57,973 nucleotides of DNA from Phytophthora quininea (taxonomy: Eukaryota; Oomycota; Peronosporomycetes; Peronosporales; Peronosporaceae), in contig JAAVTG010000138.1 in assembly GCA_011947345.1 (NCBI GenBank), positions 1 to 57,973 of the forward strand. Reading direction: 5' to 3'. A program made the translations under genes and the position numbers. This document shows positions 46,701 through 57,664 of this stretch, piece by piece. Position 1 is the first letter of the stretch. Each line of letters starts with the position of its first letter. The notes under the pieces were generated by a model. The model was not told where the DNA came from. It saw only the letters and a list, made by a program, of their open reading frames with translations, and ran no database searches.

Positions 46701-46821
46701 TGGCGAATGTGGAATGGCCATGGAGCAAACGCGATGCCCCGAGTGCGGGGCGCCAGTCGGAGGCGCCAACCACGAGTTTGTTGCTGGGAATGCGCGTGAC
46801 ATGCGGATGGACGCGCTCTAG
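40797..46821 (+). CDS. ZNFX1: ZNFX1/Hrr1-type SF1 helicase with CCCH, NF-X1 and RZ zinc fingers
   Basis: The ATG at 40797 starts a CCCH finger of spacing C-x8-C-x5-C-x3-H (CFKFQRTGSCRFGDSCRYSH). An ARM-like helical region follows (41200-42200). The Upf1-type helicase shows Walker A GLPGTGKS near 43030, EEAGEVLEAQ near 43800, GDHKQLRPH, LTEQHRMRPQIS near 44010, VDNFQGEEATVILVSLVRS near 44515 and NRVNVLLSRAKHG. NF-X1-type Cys/His fingers run 44760-45660 (CGHTCPKLCH, CGHVCPGVCGDPC, CGHQCPSVCGEDC). The C-terminal RZ finger is WYRCVNGHSYSIGECG, then CPECGAPVGG. ZNFX-1 in worms and Hrr1 in fission yeast act with RdRPs in small-RNA amplification. Frame slips lie near 40965, 41428 (four T where the inverted copy has five), 42290, 42410, 45180 and 45330. 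Confidence 0.92.
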
Positions 46822-47010
46822 GCAAGAAATTGAAGCAAACCCCAATGGACTGTGGCAGAAATCAATGCACTAACTACAACGGCGAGGAAACTCTTGCCAG
46901 TCAAGTCTAATCGACTTCCGAACAATTTTAACTTCCTGTATCACAAATGTATTCATCTCGTACTATTTCCGATTTTTAACGTCACGTATCAAAGCCAAAA
47001 AGGGGAGACG

Positions 47011-50000
47011 ATGGCCAAGCTCTTGCTGCTGGCGCTGCTGCTGGGCGCGGCCTCTGCGCTGTACGAAGACCAGGCCGGGGAGTTCGACTGGAGCGCGGAG
47101 AATGTCGGACGCGTGACGGCCGTGGCCTACGGGGGCTCCGTCAGTCGCGGGCCGCACTCGGTGGCGTCCAGAGGCTCCACCAGGGCCGTGTACGTGGCGT
47201 CGGACGGTCGATCCCGCGCGCTGGCTCGACTGGACGCCAAGACCGGCGACATTCAGTGGCGTCGCGTGCTGACGCAGGAGGACGCTATCGACACCATCCA
47301 GCTGACCAACTACGGGCTGCTAGCCGTGTCTGGATCGGGCCGCAACATCCGCCTCTGGGACGCTAGTACAGGGTTCTTACTATGGGACCAAGTGGCTTAC
47401 TCAGGTCCAGCGCAGGACGTTGTTTTCGGAGGCGTGTTCTCACTGGACGGCGACCATTCGGTTGTCCTGACGTCCTACAGTGCGGCCATGGTGACAGTCA
47501 AAGATGGCCAAGTCAAGACCCAGAACCTGCCCAAGGAGTTCACTCAGGCGGCAGCTGAAGCCAAGAGTCTGTCCTGGCAAGTGGGCAGCGACAGTAAGAT
47601 GCTGTTCGTCATGGCTGGTCGCCACATGCTGCAGTACGACTTGTCTTCCGGAAAAGCTGTCAACCATTTCACACGACCGGAGATTGACGAGAGCGACAAG
47701 AGTGGAGTGCAAGCAGTGACGGTGCTGCGTCGGGACAGTGAGCAGGGCAAGGCTGCTGCCGTGACGCTTACAAAGAACCAACTGCTGCTGCAAGGACTAG
47801 AGAACTCTGACGATGCTACGGAGGTTAATCTCAGCTCATTGGCTCGAGGGAGATAAGGTGGTTGCTATTGACACAACCATTTCGAGCGCGTTGGTGGCTC
47901 TGCTGGCATCCGGCAAGCGTGCGATTCTGAAGATCACGAGTGCGTTGAAGGTGGAAGTGGTCGCTCTGGTTGCTGGTGAGGGCGCTTTGAAGGAGGCTGT
48001 CACGGACAGCTCAGTGCTGTTCCATGCTGCGACTCAAAGCGACGGTAAGCGTGTAGGAGTGAAGTCGTACTCGCTGGGATCGGACTTGGCCTCGGTATCA
48101 TGGGAAGCCGAGCTGGACCTGAGTGCCTTTGGCGGCGATGTTTCGAACGCTTTTGTTGGTTGCCCCAACCCGAAGAAGGACGCGCCGAACTGCCGTGCTG
48201 TGCTGGTCCTCAAGGACGACGCGCTGGTTATGACTGCGAACGAGGAGGACGCTGAAGCGGCTAACAGCAATGGCAGCATCGAGTGGGTGCGCGAGGAGGC
48301 CCTTGCCAACATCAAGCGCGTGCGTTGGATCACTCCAGCGGAGACGGAGATCGAGAAGCAGGCTCTGAAGCACATCCCTTCGTTCTTTGAGGAGGTGGAG
48401 ATCGAGATCAAGCGCCTCCAGCAGCTCGTTGAAAACATGCTGTCGCTCTCGTCGTCGTTTTTCGATGAGGGTCGACACCACAGTGTGGTCGACAGATCTC
48501 GTGCGGCTCGTAAAGAACCTCCCAACGCCCACCTGTTCGGTTTCTCCAAGTACATCATGGTGCTGACGGAGTCTGGAAAGCTGTTTGCCATCCGTGCTGA
48601 AGTGAGCACCGTCGCCTGGTCTGCCTTTGTGGGTCCTGAGTACCAACTCTTTGTGACTCGCGACCACCCAGCGCTTGGCTCTGGTGCCGAACTGCTGCTG
48701 GTTTCGAACTCGACGGAGCTCGTGTGGCTGGATGGCGACGATGGCCACCAAGTGGACACGGCCAGCGCTGCCGCGGCGTCTGGCGCGTCATGGGTTGTCG
48801 TGCTGCCGAAGCGTAAGCACCTTGCGACGGACGAGGAACCGACTGCACGTCGTACTGTGGCTGTAATTTCGGAGGAATCACTGAAGGTCGAGCTCTACCC
48901 GAAGGAGACGGCTGACGGTACGCACCCAGAGCTAGAGCACTTTTACTTCCACCGTTTTGATGAAAGCAGCAACGTTCTTCGCGGCTACGCGATCGAGTGA
49001 AGGTGATGCTACTACAACGGACTACCGTGCCCGTGAGGTGTGGTCTGTGGTGCTTCCTCGTGGTCACGAGTTAATTGCTACGTCGCACCACCACGACCAC
49101 TCGGTGGTTGACTCAGCCGTGACTATCACTGGCGATGACTCCTTCTGATCAAGTACCTGAACCCGAATCTCATCGGATATGCCACGATCGCCAGTGACTC
49201 GCTTCATGTGAGTCTGCTTGACACGGTGGCTGGTCGTATCATTCATCGTGTTCGCCATGCGCATGCTGCGGGCCCTGTGCGTATGGTGCAGAGCGAGAAC
49301 TGGCTTGTGTACTCGTTCTGGAACACGAAGGAGAAGCGCACGGAACTGGTGTCGCTGTCCTTGTTTGATGGTGCTGTGGGTATGCACTCGCTGAACCCGT
49401 GGAAACGCCCGTCATGGACGTCGTCGCGGTCATCCTTCGACTCGAAGGCTCCGTTTGTACTGCAGAAGAGCTTCATCTACCCAACCAAGATTACGGTGCG
49501 TGGACAACAGAGTTTCTACTGACTTGGCTGATGAGATGGCTAACTGTATTGGTGTTTGCACAGTCGTTGGGCGTGACGGTGACCTCGCATGGCATTACGC
49601 CGCAGTCGATCCTGGTTGGAATGGAGACTGGCCAGATCTTTAAGCTGGTGCGCAACTTCATCGACCCTCGCCAGCCAGAGAAGCCGTTGACGCCCGAGGA
49701 GCAGGCGGAGGGACTGATGATGTACTCGCCGCTAGTGCCCGTGTACAACCGTCCACAGGCCATGCTGACGTACAACCAAACAGTGGAGAACCTGAACTCG
49801 ATCAGCACGGCCTCGGCAGAGCTGGAGTCGACTACGCTCGTGTTCGCGCACGGTCTCGACATGTACTACGTGCGCATGACGCCCGCGAAGTCCTTCGACC
49901 TGCTGCCGTCCGACTTCAACCACGAGATGCTCATCCTGCTGTGCTTGGCTTTCCTCGTCGCCACCTTCGTCACCAAGTCTCTCGCCAACCGCAAGGCCCT

Positions 50001-50019
50001 GCAGACAGCTTGGAAGTAA
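47011..50019 (+). CDS. EMC1: ER membrane protein complex subunit 1
   Basis: Part of the EMC insertase for tail-anchored and multi-pass proteins. The ATG at 47011 starts a signal peptide (MAKLLLLALLLGAASALYED). Pyrroloquinoline-quinone-type beta-propeller repeats follow (ARLDAKTGDIQWRRVLTQED, IRLWDASTGFLLWDQV). The C-terminal DUF1620 region is ESTTLVFAHGLDMYYVRMTP, then AKSFDLLPSDFNHEMLI. The single membrane span LILLCLAFLVATFV precedes TKSLANRKALQTAWK. Slips near 47840, 48995, 49145 and 49515 break the frame. About 1000 residues, the usual family length. It begins 189 nt after the ZNFX1 stop in the same direction and converges on the lipid-transfer gene with 115 bp between stops. Confidence 0.92.
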
Positions 50020-50134
50020 AGCTGATAGATGCAGACGTGGCATTGCCAGTAGACAAGAGTAAAACGTAGACGAATGACACCTCGAGTAAATTTCAAATGC
50101 TAGCTGCTGCAACAACCACGTCTACTGCTCTCAT

Positions 50135-53100
50135 TTAATGACCACCCGACTCTTTGAAAGACCAATGGTTAGGACGTCGGCCGTCCAGTCTTGCCTTCCG
50201 GTCTGCGCGCTGCAGGACCTCTAGCTTCACCTTCCAGTCTTGAGCTTCATCTAGGTCACCAGCCGCTAGATAGCGAAGGTCCTCTCTGTATCGCGAGTCG
50301 GACAGCAAGATTTTGTCCTCTGGGTACGGCACCATGTAGCCGCTCTTGTCCTTGTTGATGCTCCAGTAAACCTTGTCGCCGAATACGAGGTTGTGCAGCC
50401 ACGAGCCTGTGACTTCGCAGATTTCACGCGGAGGCGACACGGACGTGTCCAGGATAACGCCACGAAGGGAGTCTGTGGGGGTCTTGGAGCTAGAAAACAT
50501 ACCGCCCATGCCCTTCTTCTCGTCAGGGTTCAGACGCAGATCGCATTGGAAGTGGTTGCGCTTGTCCTCGAACACCATATTGCCCATGATGTCAACTGTG
50601 CGGTCGCCCCACAGAAGGCCTCCGATCTGCAGGTAAGGAAGTCCATACTCGATAGTCGTTGCGGGAGCCCATCGGTTTCTGGGAAACTCACGCGGACTGG
50701 ACCTTTGTTCGTGTTCAGCATGGCGTTCGACTTGACGCTCATGCTTGCAGCCCACAGCACAAAGCCAGCAATCGAGTACTTCTCGCCCGTGAACTGGAAG
50801 TTACTGATGGGCGGGTGGTGGCTTGTGTGTTCACAGCTCACATCCGTGCCATCGTTCAGTGTGGACTGGAAGGTCTCGCCCAAGATGGGGTTAAACGGCT
50901 TCAACTGTCCGATACTGTGGTGGAGGCCAGCAACAGCGAACGTCATGACGTACTTGAATCGCTCCAGAGCATCGTTTTGTGCATGCGACGCTCAAGAACG
51001 TAGGCGCGTACAACATCAAGTCGCAGATCGCTCCAAGTTGGTGCGTGGTTCGAAGATGCGCACAGGCAGCGACAGACTGACAGCCGATTTACCTTCTAAG
51101 ATCTTGGCTCCAGCAGATTTGATCACATCCTTCACCACCCCACTCTGTTTCTTTGCCACTTCCTTGTCGATCAACTTCAGTCCACCGCTGGGCAACGGCA
51201 ACATGCCACGCATGTAAGACTTTGGATGGAAGATAGCAGAGGACCCTCTATCCACATCGTCTCCAAGACTCTCGCTGGTATCTTCATAATCAACGCTGCG
51301 CGTTTCGTATCCTCCATCGCCTTCCTCATCGAGGACGCCGCCGAAGCCAAGCTCGGCGCCACATAGCTGTGCCTGGTTCACGTATTCACTCAGAACGGAT
51401 ACACAGTCGAGCCGAGATAGCAGGAAGCTCTGTCTTGTAGCAGACGACAGCCAACCCTTCATGTCCAGGTCTGTCACGTACGTTGCCAGCGTACCGTGTC
51501 CTCCGTCGACTGGTTCCAACAGCCAACCGCTCAGCCCCACGTGAGCTCGCACTGTTCCGGCTGTAATCGGCTTAAGCTCGTTTGTCACCGACTTCTCCAG
51601 CATCAGCACAACAGACTGACCCATCTCGCCAACCGAGTTGTCGTCGCCTGAGTCCTGCTGGTCAGGTGCTGCCGATTCTCGAACATGACGCAGAATCAGC
51701 AAGTCGCGCGGCGTTGTAATTGAGCTGTAGTCAATACTGTTAGCAGCTCCACCGATAGCAGCAGCGTATACCATAGCTGTCAGCAGCGCTTCCCAGGAGG
51801 AGGCACCGGAGAAGAGCGCTGCACACAGAGCGCAAGCTGCGGCAGCCACATGAGGAGCCACAAACGGCTTTGTGCGCTGAATCTGTGCAAAGCCTCCACT
51901 CGACAAATGCACGAGATCCGTAGCGTCGTCAAATGTGGCAACATGAGACGACTGTGGGAAATGCACATCCCATTCGGCGCGGCGACCGTGGTCGGCAAGC
52001 AAAATCGCCGCCACCTCTGAAGAGACAGGCAGCACCACACTAGCACGGGCGTATTGCTTGCCCGAGACTGAATCCGTGCCGATACTACGCAGCACTCCAT
52101 TTAGCGCTCCAATCGGCCGGAACACCACCGTATTGCGCACTGACGACGACGAATGGGAAGATTGGTGCCCACACAGAAGCGCCTCCAACACGTCCAGACC
52201 GTGAGAGAGCTCGTTTTCAAGTGACACCGTGGTCGGCAAGTGCTGTGTTTTCGCACGAGGAGCACGGTGGTGGTGCACTGGACGTGACGCATGCGCTGCA
52301 GACGTATCATTCGAGCTTCCAACAGCCGAAGGTGCCGACACCATGCGTTCGGCACGTTTAATCTCTCCATTCGACGTCGCATTCGAGTTCAACGTAGCGC
52401 TCGAGCCTCCAATCGCTGAAGCTGCAGATTTCAGCGTCACCGTTCTCCCCTGGTTGAGTCCCATCGACGCGGTTCGCTTGAGCTGCGCTCGGCTGTCCTC
52501 ATCGTCGGACGAGGACGGCAATCGCTGCGTCGCTCGGCCGGGGTTCCTGGTTCTGTGACTTCTGGACGACTGCGAGTTCGATGTCGAGGCGTCATTCGCC
52601 GCGCCATTTACTCGCTACTGCCACCCGAAGAACATCCAGCCACTGCGTGACCACGATCCCTTCCTCTGCAGACAAGCAGTACATGATGCCAGTGGCCGGG
52701 TCCGTCAAATAAATGCGAGGCGAGTTCCACGTCTCGCTGATGCCTCCGTCCTGCACTGTGCAGCCTTCCAGCGGGATCACGGCGTTGGGCTTGCGGTCCT
52801 TGCGGGAGATGTAGTAGGACAGCGTGCGTCCGTCGCACAAACCAGCGGCGCTTCCATCCTTTGAGTCTCTGCCCCTTCTTCTGCAAGAACCCTTCCTTCA
52901 TAAAGCTCGGGTCGTAGTCGGGCATGGACTCCACCGGCACTCGTTCGGGCCACTGCAACAATATCCGTCACACGTCGCAGATTTGCGCAGATACAAACAC
53001 AGCACGTTAGAACATGACGCCGCTATAGATAGATAGACTTGTCCCCAGTATGCTGCAGCCGTAACAGCCCGTACGTCATTGTTCACCAGGTCGTTGAAGC

Positions 53101-53225
53101 GCTGCTGCGCGTCCTGAAGCGCCTGCATGGCTCGGTCTCGCTTGCGCTCGCGGGCGGCCTCCACGCCGTGGGCGCTGGCCGTGCGGCTACTCTGGTCCTT
53201 CGTGGTGCTGCGCACGCTCGCGTCC
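50135..53225 (-). CDS. PH-START-ORD lipid-transfer protein (oxysterol-binding-protein related)
   Basis: Probably moves sterols or phosphoinositides between membranes. The first visible exon ends FNDLVNND. An intron (GTACGGG near 53078 to TGTTGCAG near 52955) leads to WPERVPVESMPDYDPSFM. The PH domain follows (KEGFLQKKGQRLKGWKRRW, then SYYISRKDRKPNAVIPLEGC), next a basic Ser-rich linker. The START domain covers about 52140-51360 (YARASVVLPVSSEVAAILLA, then WDVHFPQ, then GTVRAHVGLSGWLLEPVDGG and TDLDMKGWLSSATRQSFLLS). The ORD has KPFNPILGETFQ, the hallmark CEHTSHHPPIS near 50830 and the tail LLSDSRYREDLRYLAAGDLD. Slips near 52850, 52560, 51015, 50690 and 50540. The 5' start is unsure: an in-frame TAG or acceptor lies at about 53225. 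Confidence 0.85.
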
Positions 53226-53528
53226 TAGACCCCCGAGCTGTCGGACCACGCGGGGATGAAAGAGGCGGAGTGTGAGCCCAAGACTCTTTGAGGCGATGCC
53301 ACGTAGAATCTGGCCTTATCATTCTGACGGATCGTGTCCGATCAGGAACGTCCTGGACGTTTTCTTCCCAGAACGGGCGATTATATCCGGACATAGAGCA
53401 GTATCCACCTCAATAGTAGCCTTGACTTGACGTTTGTATGCGATCGCGAAAAGACACGACCAGCGTCCCGTCGTCGCCAGGATACTTTGCCAACTTGTCC
53501 TGACGTGTCGAGCTGCTAGGAAAGCCGC

Positions 53529-53946
53529 ATGAGCACTGCCACGTACCAGGTGCAATGAACTTCATCTCTGTGTGTAGTACTGCGTTCTAATACTGTGTTG
53601 CTGCTATAGACGCCCGACTCCAAGAAGGAGGAGTTCCGCAAGTACCTGGAGAAGAGCGGTGTGGTGGACGCGCTGACCAAAGTGCTGGTGGGGCTCTACG
53701 AAGAGGCCGACAAGCCGCCGAACGCGGTGGACTACGTCAAGAGGTTCATGGGCGCGCCCACAGGCATCGACGTGGACGCCCTGAGAGCGGAGAACGAAGA
53801 GCTCAAGAAGAAGAACGCCGAGCTCATCAAGACGATCGAAGAGCTCAACAAGAGGGTGGGTAAAGAGATATTTATTGGAGCTACTGCTGACCTGGGTGGC
53901 CCTGTGTTTTTAGTTGACGACGGAGGAGGAGGAGGAAGAGGCCTAG
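53529..53946 (+). CDS. MYCBP: MYCBP/AMY-1 orthologue
   Basis: Three exons: 53529-53549 (MSTATYQ), 53610-53855 and 53914-53946, with GT-AG introns of 60 and 58 nt. They join without frame change into 99 residues (human 103). The diagnostic stretch is FRKYLEKSGVVDALTKVLVG, then LYEEADKPPNAVDYVKRFMG. A coiled coil (ALRAENEELKKKNAELIKTI) and an acidic end (TTEEEEEEA) follow. In animals MYCBP binds c-Myc and A-kinase anchoring proteins. Together with CFAP91 it is linked to the radial-spoke-associated complex of motile cilia, which fits a zoosporic organism lacking Myc. Confidence 0.9.
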
Positions 53947-54105
53947 GATTGGAGCCTGCCACAAACGATCCCGTATCTATTACTACTCCTCGGTGTCTGC
54001 TGCGTCTGCGGTCCTGACGCCAATTGCTTAATGCTTCAAGCCAATCCACCTGTATTTCGCAAACTCCAAAACGCTTGTTTATTTGCTCGCCCTTATGGTC
54101 ACCCT

Positions 54106-55130
54106 TTAGGTGCACTGCGCCAGCAACTCGGTGATGTTCTCCTCCAACGACGTCTTCTGGCGGTTCAGGTAGTTCTTGCGGGCCTCGAGCGACGACACCT
54201 GCTCATCCACCAACTTTTCTTCGCTCTTCATGGTCGAGGCGTTCTCGTCCACGTCCGTCTGCAGGAACATCTTGCCAATGCTGCGGAACGTCTTGGTACC
54301 CTGAGGGAGGTCGGCCACCTCGCGCTCCACCAGCGCCAGACGCTTCTTTTGCCGCGCGTACGCTGCCAGCTTCGACTCGATCTGATCTACCTCGCGCTTG
54401 ATCTTGAGAAACTGCGGCTGCAGCTCCTGTAGCTCTTTGGCAATGTGTGCAGGCACCTGACGACCTCCGCTCTGGGGGCCAGCGGATTTCGGCGCCACCT
54501 CCTGGTTCAGCTGACGCAGCAGCTTCTTGATGCCCGGCACCTTCTCCGGGTCCGTCGCGGTGCTCTGCGCCGTCTTCAGCGTAGCAATGGCCTCCGTCTT
54601 GCGGTCCAACATCTGCTGCGCATTGGCAAGACGGTGGTAGCCCTTGGCGAACTTGGGGTTGCGCTGCACGCACTCCTTGGCGTCGGTCTCGGCCAGATCC
54701 CACTTGCCCAGCGCTCCGTACGCCGCACTGCAGTTGGGAACATTGATCTTTGCGTCAGTATGAAGCTGTATAGCAAGAGATCAGCATCGTGTATCCAACC
54801 CCACCTTCGGTTCGAGTAGTAGACGTAGTTCTCGGGGTCCAGACGAATGGCCTACAGCGAGTTGTCGTAGGAATCTCAGTATTTCTGCATCCCAGCGATA
54901 TTTTCATCCTGATGCCTTGTGTATTGGCCAGTATTCCGCACCTCGGAGTAGCACTCGACGGCCTTGGCGAAGTTCTTGAGGTTGAACTCTTCATTGCCGA
55001 GTCTGCAGGGAGCGTTGACGGAGGAGTACACAGTATGTAATGGTCAACCGAGTGGCATAGTTGTGGTCGCTAGCAAGGGCTCATGTACGTACGTCTTCTG
55101 CGCCTCGGCGGCCTCGTTCGGGGAGCTCAT
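54106..55130 (-). CDS. TPR domain fused to a prefoldin subunit 1-like domain
   Basis: Exons are 55130-55093, 55002-54942, 54851-54803 and 54727-54106, all GT-AG. They join cleanly as MSSPNEAAEAQKT, LGNEEFNLKNFAKAVECYSE, AIRLDPENYVYYSNR and SAAYGALGKWDLAETDAKEC. These are two to three TPR repeats with the carboxylate-clamp look of Hsp70/Hsp90 co-chaperones (GN..F, NR.A..). After a linker the last 100 residues are prefoldin-like: an N-terminal coil (IKREVDQIESKLAAYARQKK), the hairpin LPQGTKTFRSIGKMFLQ and the return coil (EEKLVDEQVSSLEARKNYLN). About 255 residues. Probably a chaperone adaptor for nascent or cytoskeletal clients. I do not recall this fusion as a standard family. Confidence 0.82.
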
Positions 55131-55329
55131 TATGACGCCGCAGATCCTCCAGCAAAAATACTGGTCGAAAGCAACGTGGCTGTTTACGAGGTTTTATGAC
55201 GCACGATTTGACAAGTTGACTTCAATGTAGTGTAGCCATCGGCAGATTCTCCACAAGATCAGTCTCCAACTTGCTCACTAGGACAGAGAGAGCAACGGAC
55301 ATGGCCTTGAGTGATGGCGATGGGTTCTC

Positions 55330-55560
55330 TGTACGCGCTTTGAGTCTAGCTCAAGGAGGCGCTGGATCCCGGCGCTCCTCCAGACCAGATAGCATCGCTG
55401 GTCCGCTCCACCCAACAGAAGATCGGCGACGAATCGCTGTCCACTGAGCAGAGAGAGTTGCTATCGGTGGTTGCGTATTCCGCTCTCTATGAGGACGTGG
55501 TGGCCCTGCTGAAGGACTTGAGAAATCAAGTGATCGCCCCGTCTTAGTGGCCAAGTACGC
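55330..55560 (+). pseudogene. Unrecognised short coding relic
   Basis: The plus-strand frame gives LKEALDPGAPPDQIASLVRS, then TQQKIGDESLSTEQREL and YEDVVALLKDLRNQVIAPS before TAG at about 55545. No start is visible and no family is recognised. It looks like the C-terminal exon of a helical protein, or a degraded gene. Confidence 0.3.
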
Positions 55561-55739
55561 GAATTACACCAACCAAGTTCACAGCAATCGGACCGATGAC
55601 GAAAGACGAGGTCAAGGAATTTCAGAGAGAAGAGTAAAACGGACAAGGCTAAGCTGATGAGAATGTGACATTGTGAAAGTGACGCAGGAAAGGAGGCAGC
55701 CACTAGGCGAAAGGTGAAGAGCGAGCATCTAAGAGACAG

Positions 55740-57000
55740 GATGAATGAAGCATCTCAACTGTTGCTTCATGGGAGAGAGAGATAGTTGCTGGGAAGACAG
55801 AATCCGTGGACTTGTACCAACACAAGCTGCAGCAGATTGCCATCGATATCGGTATTGAAGAATGGCTGCAAAAGTTGGCGAATTTAAGTGACACAACACA
55901 TACCTTACAAGGGGAGAACTTCGCCAACTGCTAGAAGAAGCAAAACTACAACTTGATGGCGCAGAAGAGTTCGACACAGATGAAAAGGTGGTGGCGAATG
56001 CGAGTAGAGGCTTGAAAATGACGGGATTATGGATCGACATGACATCCCAGAAAAAACCCACGAAGCCTCTAATCGTCTGCCAGAATTCTGTCCTCTGCGA
56101 AGTCCATCACTAAGCATGTTGCTTTCAGTTTAAATGTGGACGTTCGAAAGGGAGTTCGGGTGCTCGGGCTCCTCAAAAGAGAAAAGATTCCGAACGACAT
56201 GCCGTATCCCGAATATGGCAAGGGAGTGGTGGGGCTTCGAGAGCAAGTAGACAGTATGGTGACTGAAGGTAAAGGTTGGAAGGCTCACACTATCGGAGAA
56301 CTTGATGAATTCATTGCGCTAGTGTGGGAGTGCCTCGAACGCTCAAATTTCCATTTTAACTTCAAAGCTACCTACGATCGCATGAATTACGATATTTTCA
56401 ACGACAAAGTGAACAAATGTTCTCATCAACTAACGTCGGCGCACTGCACAGCATTTGAAGAGGTTTCAACTGCCATTACAACCTGTTTCAAAGGAGTCTT
56501 CCGAGGAAGTAACTGGACAGAAATGAGCGAGAACGCCAAAAGTTTACGGAGATTTTCAATCGGATCGTCCGCTTAGCACTAGAAGAGCTTCCGCCAGCCC
56601 ACCTCGACGATTTTATAAGGTGGATCACGTTTTCTCTCGATCGCTATTAACGACAACGCTTTCAACAAGGATTACATTTGTCAACCGATGCTGGACACGC
56701 TTGAGCAGGCTCCAGATGCGCTGTTTGTGAATGTCCACGCACTGTGCTCGAACTGTTCGCCGAGTTGTCTTATGGCACAAACGAAGGAATTCGTCCACGG
56801 TGCGGGGAGCCATAACTCAAATGCAGATGCCCATGCACGCGAACACGGAAGCCAACCAACCGAGAAATTCCCGCTCCCCTGCGCGAGTACATGTTTTACA
56901 ACTTCCAGGACGAACTGGTCGCTTCCAGCACCGCCATCCAGCAACATCCCATCCAGCTACAACCACGAAACGATCACGCAGGTCTGCAACAAGGACGTTT
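55740..57000 (+). pseudogene. Remnants resembling a very large inducible GTPase (VLIG/URGCP) coiled region
   Basis: The piece at 55795-56100 reads VDLYQHKLQQIAIDIGIEEW, LRQLLEEAKLQLDGAEEFDT and SRGLKMTGLWIDMTSQ. The best piece is 56136-56576: IPNDMPYPEYGKGVVGLREQ, then ELDEFIALVWECLERSNFHF and NFKATYDRMNYDIFNDKVN. The pattern of a Trp-containing helix followed by SNFHFNFKATY resembles the post-GTPase region of VLIG-type proteins (family pattern LW-AVL-E-FVFSFKN). No P-loop was seen. Frames break repeatedly beyond 56580. Assignment is tentative; a decayed gene is likelier than indels alone, because stops are dense after 56640. Confidence 0.35.
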
Positions 57001-57361
57001 GAGGAAAGTCGACAGCTTGTGTCAATCGCATCGCGATGTCGGACTGTCGATCGGACGGCAACATATCATGTCTCCGAAACTGACCTCCAAGAGATCGCTG
57101 CATCGACGGAGAACGCCAAGACATCTTCTCAATGACTTCATGATCCCGGTAACTGCTGTACTACATGGTGAACCAACAACAACAGCGCTTGAAAGAAAGA
57201 AAAAATAATCTTAGCACTTTACTGCTATACAATCCACTGTGTGGCTCCCATAGCGAGAACTCAAGTGGTAGACGCTCCTCAGAGGGCTCGGTCCGTTCGT
57301 TCCATCACGAGGATCCACTGCAGGGTTTACGTCCCCCATTGACGTTCTTCACTTCTTGTGT
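57001..57361. other. Intergenic sequence
   Basis: Only short open frames without recognisable domains; it contains the 3' flank of the gene that ends at 57362. Confidence 0.35.
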
Positions 57362-57664
57362 CTAGTACTTTGGCGGGTACTGTTGCGGCGGGTACTGCTG
57401 CGGAGGGTATTGGTGGTACTCTCCGGGCGGCGGGCCGTAGCCCGGCGGGGGCGGGGCGTAGCCCGGGTGTCCGGGAGGCGGCGGGCCGTAGCCAGGCTGC
57501 TGCTGCACCACCACAGGCTGCACGTACACGGGCTGCTGGTGGCGGTACTCGTCCGAGTAGCGGCCGCCGCGGCGACGGTCGTCGTTGTCGGCGGAGGCGG
57601 AGGCGCAGCAGGCGCCGCAGAGCGCGCACAGGCAGCACTCGAGCATATCGCATTCGTCATCCAT
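57362..57664 (-). CDS. Small Cys-rich and Pro/Gln/Tyr-rich protein
   Basis: The ATG at 57664 starts MDDECDMLECCLCALCGACC, a short acidic and cysteine-rich module. A hydrophilic stretch follows, then repeated GYGPPPPG/GYAPPPPG and QYPPQQYPP units to the stop at 57362; 100 residues in all. The composition recalls CYSTM-type membrane stress proteins, in which a Pro-rich arm and a Cys-rich end occur, but here the Cys cluster is N-terminal. The Pro-rich tail could bind WW or SH3 domains. Function unknown. Confidence 0.7.
   Translation of the reverse strand: MDDECDMLECCLCALCGACCASASADNDDRRRGGRYSDEYRHQQPVYVQPVVVQQQPGYGPPPPGHPGYAPPPPGYGPPPGEYHQYPPQQYPPQQYPPKY

Noticed and set aside
53083..53394. Minus-strand frame beginning MSGYNRPFWEENVQDV as the first exon of the PH-START-ORD gene
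   Set aside because: It is in a different frame from the exon ending FNDLVNND and no donor joins them clearly; left undecided.
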